Assembly: GCA_018287875.1 (NCBI GenBank)
Contig: JAGVVL010000001.1
Location: 8,990,001-9,054,000 of the forward strand
Reading direction: 5' to 3'
DNA: 64,000 bases
Source of the DNA: Nigrospora sphaerica
Taxonomy: Eukaryota > Ascomycota > Sordariomycetes > Amphisphaeriales > Apiosporaceae
Under the pieces are notes generated by a model. That model was given only the letters and a program-made list of their open reading frames with translations. It was not told the DNA's origin and did not search any database. A program made the translations under genes and the position numbers. Shown here piece after piece: positions 45,318 to 55,410 of this stretch (positions within the stretch are counted from its first letter, which is position 1; the number at the start of each line of letters is the position of its first letter).

Positions 45318-47266
45318 ATGGATCACGGCGGCATGCACATGGGCGATAACAGCTTCTCGGTCCGCAACAAGGCTTTGGCGCGAGACTTTTGGTACATTAT
45401 CGCCGGAGTGCTGGCGCTGCTGTTGCTGGTGCGCCTTGTGAACTACGCCCACTACTGGCTCAGGTGGGTGCGAGTCCGTTCCTGGCGCGCGCGGGCGCGT
45501 CGTGCTAACGATACCTTTTTGATCATCACAGGCTGCGGACTACCCAGGCGAAATCGGTGCGATTCCCCTCAAGGCCAACGACCTGGTACTGGCAGACATG
45601 GGCCACCCTCACAGCCGTGTGCCGCGAGGCCAGCTACCCTCAGTTATACATATCGAACCGTTGGCTATCGTGGATGACACCGCCGCCCCTGGGCCGGGTG
45701 CTCCTCCTCCTGGCCTACTGGGCCGTCGTCGTCTACATGATGACGGACAAGGCCATCGTCCGTGATTATTACTTCTGGGAACGTATCGGTTTCCGCAATG
45801 CCTGGGTTACCGTCACCCAGCTTCCCCTCCTCTACCTGCTCGCCTCCAAAACCAGTGTCATCGCCTTTGTATCCGGTACCAGTTACGAGCGACTCAACTG
45901 GCTCCATCGCTGGGTCGCGCGTACCATGTTCGTCACGGCGACAGTGCACGGTTTTCACTTCTGGACGTATTGGTCGCAAACCGGCATCCTCGACGACTAC
46001 CTAACCTGGATGCCTATGATCAAATATGGTCTGGGGGCCTGGGGCATTCTCCTTTGGATGGTCCTGACCTCGTTCAAGCCATTGCGCGCCATGGCCTACG
46101 AGGTGTTCGTCGTACAGCACATCGTCGTCGCTGTCCTTTTCCTCTGGGTCGTATACGTCCACATCCCCGTCTCTGCACAATACAACGTCTGGTTTGCGAT
46201 CGCAGCCATTTGCTTCGACCGCGCGTTCCGCCTGGGGCTACTTCTCTGGCAGAACATCAAGCCGAAGCCCAACCCGTCGCGTTGCAAAGGCGGTCAGCGG
46301 TTCGGCCACCTAACCCAAATCACGGCCATCGGCGAGTCGATGACGGTGCTTACCATCAAGGATGTCCACTTCCAATGGCGGGCTGGCCAGCACCTCTACC
46401 TCTGGCTGCCGCGCGTTGGTCCGTTCGAAGCACACCCTTATACAATTGCGTCGGCGCATCAGATGCCCGAGACTTGCATCTGCAACAGTATCCAGCTGGT
46501 GATCCGCGCACACGGGGGCTTCTCTAAGCGGTTGAATGCGTATGCCCGGAAGATTCGAGGCAGCGAGAAGGACAAACGCACGCTTACTGCCTTTGTGGCC
46601 GGACCCTATGGCCAGCCGCCGCGATGGGACGTTTTCGAGACGCTGATATTGATCTCGGCCTCGACGGGCGCCTCGTATACCTTGCCGATTCTTGAAAGCG
46701 TTCTGAGCTCGACGGCCACGATGTGCACCAAACGCGTCGATTTCCTGCTGTCGGCACGGCAAGGCGAAGAGATTGGCTTTTACCTGGATCGACTACAGGA
46801 AGCACTAGCCAAAGCAGGCGAGAGGGGCATTGAGTTGTCGGTCCACATCTCCGTGACTGGAAACGGACAGCTGGAAGCCATATCAAGGTCCATCTCGTCG
46901 GCGAATTCGGCAGTACTTTCAAGAGAAACGAAAGAGGCGAGCGAGGATATCGACATGACGACGCGGGAGAAGACAACAGATGTGGAAGCTGGCGCCTCTT
47001 CAGGCTGTTGCGTACCTCGCAAGCGATTGTCCAACACAAGTATCGACTCCCGCATCCAACACTCGGCCACCCGGCCCGACGTTCCTCAGTATATAAGAAA
47101 CGCTGTCGAGGCGACTGGCGGTGAGACCGGCGTGGTGGTCTGCGGTGGGCCGTCACTGGTTGCCCGGGTGCGCACCAGTGTGGCAAAATTGAGCGATGAA
47201 CGTGCTGTCCACAAGGGAACCGGGGCTCAGGGAATTCACCTACACGTAGAGGAATACTGCTTTTGA
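45318..47266 (+). CDS. Ferric/cupric reductase (FRE family, NOX superfamily)
   Basis: A plasma-membrane oxidoreductase that passes electrons from NADPH through FAD and two hemes to extracellular Fe(III) or Cu(II). Exons 45318-45463 and 45532-47266 are joined across a phase-2, 68-nt GT-AG intron, giving 626 residues. The first membrane segment is FWYIIAGVLALLLLVRLV; the ferric-reductase domain follows with heme-ligand candidates in WLHRWVARTMFVTATVHGFHF and EVFVVQHIVVAVLFLWVVYVH. The FAD site is HPYTIAS, and nucleotide-binding elements are AGPYGQPP, LISASTGASYTLPIL and VVVCGGPSLVARV; the conserved end is VEEYCF. The N-terminus MDHGGMHMGD is rich in Met and His, resembling copper-binding Mets motifs of copper transporters. 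A ~70-residue Ser/Thr-rich insertion (residues ~520-590) interrupts the NADPH domain. Head to head with the BIM1-like gene. Confidence 0.93.
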
Positions 47267-48946
47267 GAAATTTTAGAGCGTTGTAATTTTCTTCACTTCG
47301 AAACAGGGCAACCCCCTCCCATGACTTACGAATTGTAGCGCCCCAAAATACCTTGGCCTAGAAAGGCCCGGTAACCAAGATTACGGACTCTCAAATGTCA
47401 GTTTACTGGAACAGTCTTGAGTTTCGCGTTTGGGGTGGAATACTCTCGATCTCTTTGTGCTTTCCAGTCCTACTCAATGTTCTCGTTAACCCCGTACTCA
47501 CCAAGGCCTCAAGCCATCAGCCGAGTAGTCTCCCTCTCCCTCTTCACCATACTCGTCACGATCCTGCCCACTCTCGTAATTAACCAAAATTCTCCTTCTC
47601 TCATTCCTCAGACCACCGCGTCATCGCCTCGCTCCTCCGAAGGCGCCGAAACCAGCCCTTAACGACTCTCTCGCAGTGGTGAAAATTGCAGGCAACGGCG
47701 TTGCTAGCCCCAAGCCGCATGAAGTGAACAGGATTGAGCATGGCAGGCACTCGCGCGTCGAGGGCTGCGTCTGTGGGGAGGACAAGGGGGGTTAGGTGGT
47801 GTGCGGAGGTTGAGGGCCGCTGGGGGTCGGGCATGCTAGTGGTGGGGATGGTTGAAATTGGTAAGCTGGGAGACAAATGGGGGTGTTGGTGCGTTTGAGG
47901 GAAGCGGTGGGCGTAGGAGATTATCATGATACGTGGTTGTGAGTCTTGCTGGCAGGTGTTGGGACGGACGGGCTCGCAGTGAAACATAGTGATTTTTCCG
48001 TTTTCCGAAGAGCCTGATGGGGTCAGCCGTGAGGCATGTAAACTCGCTTCGATGGCTCGGCCTTAACACTGATGCCGGCCCCCTTTCGTCTTGGTATGGA
48101 CTGGATGGAGGTTGGGCAATGCGTCAGTGTATCATGGTTAGGGAGGATGGTCTGAACGGTATTTGGTAGCACAGAACATAGGAACAGTGGCAGGAGACTA
48201 TCCGATACCAGCATGGTCGAGAAGTTTAACTCGCCATACGACTGAATTCTACTGGGCCGGGGATGGGGAAGTTCTGGTTTGTGTGATGACTATTCTCTTA
48301 AACCACGTAGGGATCATCGTGTTGCCCCTGGTTCCTGAGAACATCACAGGCTACCAAGCCGTTCATGTCACTTATTATATTCGGGAACTCTCCTGTAACC
48401 AACCAAGTGGACACGCGTTACAGACGGGAGCATGGGAATGTCGCTTTCGCGAACACGCACATTAGCATACGATCTAGAGAGCTGAGGCAGGACATCAGTT
48501 ATTATTGCCAGTCACATGCGTTGTAAAGGGTCCAGCGCGAATGCCATGTCGACTTTCCCACCGCGGCATTGGAGAAACACACCATAGTACCATCGCCGGG
48601 GGTAGAGTAGGGGCCGAGATAGAAAGCTGATGTTGGTTTTGTTGATAGATCCATGGACGGGACCTCGTGAGTGGTATTCGGATAATTGCGGCCCGGAGGA
48701 GATAGAGCGGGCGCGCGCTCCAGGTTCAGCTTCCGCCCCGCCGCTCCTGCTACTGGGGAAGTTTAGAGTCGCGACTACCCGTCAGCGCCTCGAATTGGGC
48801 GGCGTTGAGTCACCACCAAAGAACCACCGCTGCTGTTGCGCTTGACGCTTCTCCGAAACAGGACCCGAACCAATTATCGATGCGACCCAGCTCATGACGG
48901 AGTCGAGTCATACTCGTCAGGCAGAGCGTATAACAGCACAGTCTAG
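47267..48946. other. Intergenic region with one doubtful small frame
   Basis: Reductase 3' UTR on the left and ArgRS promoter on the right. The only frame worth attention is on the minus strand at 47601-47987 (separate entry). No RNA gene or repeat is recognised. Confidence 0.45.
47601..47987 (-). CDS. Doubtful small hypothetical protein
   Basis: A 128-residue frame beginning MFHCEPVRPNTC. Its C-terminal 56 residues look protein-like (MLNPVHFMRLGASNAVACNF then HHCERV and WFRRLRRSEAMTRW), with a CNFHHC pair. Just upstream on the minus strand, ctaacccccc ttgtcctcccacag-type sequence at about 47774-47800 looks like a branch site plus 3' splice site. The real gene, if any, may therefore be a spliced one whose last exon is about 47603-47773. 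No family is recognised. Confidence 0.25.
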   Translation of the reverse strand: MFHCEPVRPNTCQQDSQPRIMIISYAHRFPQTHQHPHLSPSLPISTIPTTSMPDPQRPSTSAHHLTPLVLPTDAALDARVPAMLNPVHFMRLGASNAVACNFHHCERVVKGWFRRLRRSEAMTRWSEE

Positions 48947-51430
48947 ATGGCGTTGTCCGCCACGCGCTCGCTTTTAACCTCTTCATCGGCTTCTTCGTCG
49001 TCCCTCTTCAGCCCTGCGCCAGCGGCCGCTTGGGCGAATCGATTGCGCCAGTCCTCGGCGAGACCCAATTTTCACCGGCCTTTTTCACCCCGCCAACATT
49101 TTCCAAAACTACATTTACCCCACCATCGTCACTGCCATCACCATTGCCAGAGCCTCAGTCACCGTCACTTCTCGTTGTTGCCTTCGTCTCCCACGCCACC
49201 CTTTGTTGCACCCGCCGCTGCGACGAGCGCCCTTCCCCTCGCGTCCCGCGCAACCAAGAGACAGGTGCACACGAGCCCCGTGTCCGCCATCATGGCTTCC
49301 GACGCCGCCGTCGAAAACCTGGCCAAGCAGTTCCAGAACCTGCCGCCGCTCGAGGAGTTCCCCAACTACTTTCCCAAGACGAACCCCGTCGACATCTACC
49401 GCTCCCATGTCAGCACGGCCATGAGCAAGATCACCGGCGTCGATGCCAAAATCATATACCCCGTCCTGCAATGGACTTCGACCCTCGACAAGGGCGATAT
49501 GGTGCTTCCCATCCCGGCCCTGCGCATCAAAGGCAAGCCTGACGCGCTGGGCCAGGAGTGGGTTTCCAAGGCATGTAGTCCGTCCTGCGCGGCATGCTGC
49601 CACTCGGCACTGAAACTAACGGCTTGTAGTGGACCGAGTCCCCTCTGGTCGAGACCCCCGTGCTCGCTGGAACTTTCCTCTCCTTCTTCTTCAAACCCGG
49701 CCCCTTAACCCACCTCACCATCCCGATGGCTCTCTCCCACGCTTCCGAGTTTGGTGCCAATAAGGCCATCGGCCTCAAGGACCCGTCCGACCCGTCCAAG
49801 GGCAAGAAGCGCATCATCATCGAGTTCAGCTCGCCCAACATTGCCAAGCCCTTCCACGCCGGCCACTTGCGCAGCACCATTATCGGAGGTTTCCTCGCCA
49901 ATCTGTACGAGGCCACCGGCTGGGATGTGATCCGCATCAACTACCTCGGAGACTGGGGTAAGCAGTACGGCCTGCTGGCCCTCGGCTTTGATCGGTACGG
50001 TAACGAGGAGGCTCTTGAGAAGGACCCCATCAACCACTTGTTCGAGGTTTACGTCAAGATCAACCAGGATATCGGAACGGAGAAAGAGGAGGCCGAGAAG
50101 CTGAAGAGCGAGGGCAAGGAGGCCGAGGGGCAGAAGATCCTCGACGAGGGACTGGATGAGCAGGCCCGCCGCTACTTCAAGCTCATGACGGAGGGCGACG
50201 AAAAGGCTATCGCGCTGTGGAAGCGCTTCCGCGACCTGTCTATTGCGCGATACAAGCAAACCTACGCCCGCCTGAACATTCATTTCGACAGCTACTCTGG
50301 CGAGAGCCAGGTCGCGGAAGAGGATATGCACGAGGCGGCCAGCAAACTGAAGGAAATGGGCCTGGCCGAGGAGGACAAAGGTGCGCTGCTCATCGACTTC
50401 GCCAAACACGTCCCGGGCAAGGCAGGCAAGTCGCTCGGCAAGGTCATCCTGCGCAAGAGAGACGGCACGGCCCTCTACCTGACGCGTGATATCAGCGAGC
50501 TGCTTAACCGCGACAAGAAGTACAACTTCGACCAGATGATTTACGTCATCGCCTCGCAGCAGGACCTGCACTGCAAGCAGTTTTTCAAGGTCGTCGAGCT
50601 GATGGGCCGCAAGGACATCTCCGACAAGGTGCAGCACATCAACTTCGGCATGGTGCTCGGCATGAGCACACGAAAGGGCACCGTCAAATTCCTCGACGAC
50701 ATCCTGCGCGACGTTGGCGATTTTATGCACGACGTGATGCGCAAGAACGAGGACAAGTACAAACAGGTGGCCGACCCGGAAGCCGTTGCCGATATCCTTG
50801 GAATTAGCAGTGTTATGGTTCAGGACATGAGTGGCAAGAGGTCAGTACCGCGCCCCCTTCTGGGTTCAGAATCCCCCGCCCCCCCGTAAGGTTCAAAGGG
50901 CGAAAGCTTGCTAACATGCGCCCGGGACCAGGATCAACAACTATGAATTCAATATGGCTGCCATGACATCTTTCGAGGGAGATACGGGCCCGTACCTCCA
51001 ATACGCGCATGCTCGGCTGTGCTCGATTACACGAAAGGCCGGCCTCAGCGCTGAGGATATCAACTCGGCCGACTTGTCCTTGCTCACAGAGCCACACGCT
51101 GTCAACCTTGTGCGTGTGCTGGTCCAGTACCCGGATGTCGTCCAGAATACTCTGCGGACGCTGGAGCCGACGACCATCTTGACCTACCTCTTCAAGATGA
51201 CGCACGCTCTGAGCGCTAGCTACGACCACCTGCGCATTGTGGGTCGTGAGCCCGAGATCATGAAGGCTCGCATGGCGCTGTACGACAGCGCCCGCGTGGT
51301 TTTGTACAACGGAATGCGCCTTCTGGGGTTGTCCCCGGTTGAGAGGTGAGTACCGCTGCTGACCTAGCCACCGGGACGAGTGGCGTCGAATCAAATACCC
51401 AACTGACACTTGTGAACTTGCAGGATGTAA
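48947..51430 (+). CDS. Arginyl-tRNA synthetase with probable mitochondrial leader
   Basis: Class I enzyme that charges tRNA-Arg. Four coding exons, 48947-49570, 49630-50840, 50932-51345 and 51424-51430, give 751 residues from the first ATG or 636 from the in-frame ATG at 49292. The HIGH-type motif is in KPFHAGHLRST (H284 of the long form) and the KMSKS-type loop is MSTRKGTVKFL. The anticodon-binding domain has TSFEGDTGPYLQYAHARL. The C-terminus ends PVERM, the usual ArgRS end. Intron 1 needs a GC donor (AAG|GCATGT ... CTAAC ... TAG) to keep WVSK joined to WTESPLVETP; introns 2 and 3 are GT-AG. The last exon contributes only one base, ATG and the stop. The first 114 residues lack any acidic residue, are rich in Arg/His/Ser, and end near RQVHTSPV, a plausible mitochondrial processing region. 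One gene probably serves cytosol and mitochondria. Confidence 0.95.
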
Positions 51431-54400
51431 TGTGCCAACCGAGGCAAGGTTACGTACGAATGATACCCTGATATCTCGGGAAAAGCGGAGATTGGCTGTT
51501 GAAATAGAGATTAGACGGCCATCCCCGACTCGACGCATGCAGCAGCGCGTCCGCTCGCGAGGCTGTACGTGAACACATGGGACTGGGAATCCCCTGCCTG
51601 GCACCAGCGGCAACTCGGCATGGCAGGCAGACCTACCTGCTGCAGCCGTTGGCGGGGCTGGCGAAGAGACGAGGGGCTCACATCAAACTGCATCGCACGA
51701 AGTACCAAAAGACAAAAAAAGCCAAAACCTCATTACCCATCGTCGTTTGTCTTTTTGCCTGTGCGATTATCCAGACCTGAAGGGGCTGGCAGTGAGCGAT
51801 CGCATCGGGACCGGAGTTTAGCAATCATCGGTTCGTCGACGAAGCGACAACCGAAATATGGTCCCCGCCCAGGGAGGTTGGAGTTGTCGCCTGGTAACAT
51901 TGCCTTTTTCCATTTCGTACCTGCCGGTTTCAGTTGGGCTCACACCATCATTTCGAGGAACCGATTTGCACGTTGATTTACCTGGTGGGGACGTGACGAT
52001 GGGCGTAGTGTGTGTCAGGCGGCTGTGATCATCCATTCATGTTTCTAAGCATGAAGCCCGGGAGGTATGGGAACAGCGACAAGCAGCGGAAGTGATGAAA
52101 CATGGAATCGATATGTTCAGCAAATTCCCGCGCAGCCCCCCTTAACTCGACGCGTGGTGAGAGGCGGACCAAAACCCAACAGCGGCACGCAGATCAGAAC
52201 AGTGGCTGACCATGGAGGCCAAATGCAGAAAGGGCCCCCCAAATGGTCTGGTCCCAGCAAGCCATAGCTATGGCAAGGCCAACCAGCTTGAAGCGGTCGA
52301 TACGAGCCCATCGGTGTTGTGGTGGTTGGGACAGTACGTCAGTACAGACAAGCGCTTTTCTTTTATCTCGGCGATCTTCACGGCTGAGAAAGTGGCGCCG
52401 CAAACCCCGGTCAGCACGGCAGCGGTGGAGGGGTCGTGGCCGTCGGGGAGTCGGGGAGACCCCTGTAAGACCGAGTCTTGCAGAATTTCCTGGCGTCTCC
52501 TATGCGCCCATGTCGACTGGTGCCCAACCAGGCTTGTCAGGATCAAAAAGGTCGATTAGATGGGCCTGTATTCAGGCGAATGGCCTCGGCAAAGCTAGGT
52601 GATAGCGCCCGGCTTTACGCCACGCCGGCTCCTATGGGCTTGGTTTCCCCTGGAAAAGTCAGACGACGAGGGTGGACACCGGGCGCTGATGTGGCCTTGT
52701 CTTCCAGACCGCTTCCAACGGCACCGGCACTGACTGGCTGCGCGTTGTGAAGACCGTGCTCGCTCGCTTCTGCACCCGACTGGCGGGTACCACCGGTAAG
52801 CGAGAACCGGCATATCGTGCGGTACTCCAATACAGGGCCGCCGCACGTGTCTGTACGGGGGTTGATCGATGACCGAATGACCAACTATCTGATCCGACTG
52901 TCTGCGGGGAGCTTTCACGCCATGCTCCCACAGTACCGCCGGGAAGCAGTGTGAGCAATTGCTACGGTATGAGGGTTGGACAAGACGACGACGGAGCATG
53001 CGAATGCATGCCAGGGCCGATTGGCGCGGGAGCCGTCCAATAACGGTCTCTTCAGAGTACTTGGCAAGCATCTGCACCGGCATAGCGATAAAGGGCGGCA
53101 TGGTGTCCACAGCGCAGCGGGAAAACACAACGGCGTCTCAGGCGCTCTCGGGCCCGAATGCATGCCAAGACAGAGCCGCAGGACGACCCGTCTGCGGCAT
53201 CCTGCCATCCCGCCGAAACTCGGTTTCGTCAACGTCGTTACCGTCTCCGTCGGCCGCTTACAGGTCCTCTTTTTCACCCAGGCCTGCTCGCCCTGTTCGG
53301 GATTCTGCAACTTGGCTGCTTCAGCCACTCCGGGCCCGCCGGTCCAACACGTCTGGCTGCCTGCTTTTCATCACGTCTCCTCCAACCGAGTGGCAAGCAA
53401 GGCGACGTAATGGGTGGCGAGCCACGGCCTGGGCATTCGGGATCCCATCTCATGGAAAGCGCCAGCCTCCTCGTCTCGGCGTCATGCTATGCCATGTCCG
53501 CCCAGCTCGGCCAGAGGAAGGCAGTGTCGGCAGCGTCGCCTAATGCTTGCCCTTGGCCAGCTGGCAACCCTTCCGCTGGCCACTGTGTGCTGGTGTGCGG
53601 CATAGGCCATCAGCAAGCTGCAAGCCTCGCAATGCGTTTGGATGGCAAAGGGACCGTGACTGGGCTTCCTATCGAATCGCATCCTTCCCACCACTTTGGT
53701 TGCCGTCTGTGCGGGTTTGGCCTGGGATACCCACGTATGGCCGGGCGACGGAAAGTGGATGAGGGCGGCGTGGTGTGTACTCAACCCACCCAAACCTATC
53801 TCTTCTGATGGCTTGGCGAGATCCGCAGAGAAGACGGAGGAAAGACATCCAGAACTTTGGCCCACCCCATCTCCCAGGCTTGCCATCGATCGACCCAACT
53901 CGGTGACGAAGCGATGACCAAGCCACCGGTCCCGGCCCTTTGGGTGTTGCTAGCCCAAACCCAGTACACCATGCGCAAACCCAACGTCTTCCAGCACCGT
54001 CGCTGCCAGTACCATATGGGAAACTGGCGCATGTCTTACCCAGCTGCGCATCACCGCAACCCACCGTTGAGAGGGCCTGGCCCCGGAGCTTCCTGGAACT
54101 TCTGGCTTTCCGTGTTCCGAAGAGCCGGATGGTGTGTTGCCAGCGGCCTGGACTTCTTGTCCCATGCCCCTCTGACTACCCATGCCGCTTTTAGGAGACG
54201 GATGCGGTGCCGGTTCAGCATCTAAACATCTGTGTTGCATGTGGGAGCACCCCGCTGTTCTCGGCCATACCAATGGGCAAGCTCTTTCCGTCCCCCTTTC
54301 AGCGGTCGCGATACTATGATCTCGCTAGGCAGAGGTTATCGATTCGGCTCTCGCACGAACCCGGACCTTTCCTTCTCCACCCGGCCTGCCATTCCTGCAC

Positions 54401-55410
54401 CGATGCTAAGCAGCGGAAAGCCCCATATCAGTTGGGCGCCTCCCCAAGCGGGCTCCGGTCTTCTGGATGGTCCCAGTCGGCTGTGAAGCGTGCCATAGTA
54501 TCCCCCGGTCCACGAGCATCGTGGTTAGCAGGCGAGCACCGTTGAGCAGGGAGAAAGATGGCCACCGCTGCTGGTGCAGTCACCCTCACGTGGAGGCCCC
54601 CAGCCCCATCCATGTGCGTATGCTCTGGCCTCCACGTCCCGTAACCTTCGCATGTGACGTGGGTTGGACATCACAAAAGACGGTTCCGGCATGAGGCAGG
54701 CGACCCGCGTGTAAACCAATCAGAGGATCTCTCGACTATCGGGGTATGAACCCTCAACTGGGCTGGGGCCACCTTCCTGGGTATACCCTGCCGCGCGCCG
54801 AGGTCTTCACCGTGGCAGGCTCCTGCAGGAGTATCTACAGACTTTGACCCATTTTCGGCTGACTGCATGATGATCCGCCGCTCGCTTGCCCGCCTGTCTG
54901 TCTGCCCACCTATCGACCGGCCTGTGTCGTAGTCACCCTCCACATCGCCTTTCGTTCTCATAGGAGGTGGGCATGCGGGGATAACGACCAGCCCGAGGGG
55001 ATGGATCCCCAAGCATCTGGGCGCCCTGGGCTCCGGCATCCAGCGCCAGCCGTTCCCGTAATAGTCGGCGATGATAACGTCTTATTAATATATCCCATCT
55101 CCGACTGGCTCTTGGCTACGAGAGTGGAATGCCTGAGCACTGCCTTCTCTCCCTTGGCCCTTCGTGCGCACAAAGCTTGGCACAACGTTTTGCTCTCAGT
55201 AACGTCCCTTGCTCTTTCTTGCTTTTTGATATAACTCACTCTTCGCGCTCCCCCACTCCCTCCTGTTCTCTTTCCAGTCATCCAGGCGGACTGACCTACA
55301 TCGTTCTCTCTCTCTCTTACGCCCTGTCGATCACTCCCTCTCCCCGCGCTAGCATCACTCGATTCTCTCCCTGTGGTTTATGGTGGTCTGAAAGAAGCAC
55401 ACAAGGCACC
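51431..55410. other. 4-kb intergenic region, no supported gene
   Basis: Many 60-216 codon frames are open on both strands, but they overlap, lack motifs and are as expected for GC-rich DNA. The left end is the ArgRS 3' flank and the right end the P450 promoter, with an AT-rich ttattaatatatccc near 55082. No repeat, transposon domain or tRNA was found. Confidence 0.5.

Noticed and set aside
53158..53808. 216-codon plus-strand frame in the 51-55 kb gap
   Set aside because: No start context, no recognisable domain, and overlapping alternative frames of similar length on both strands.
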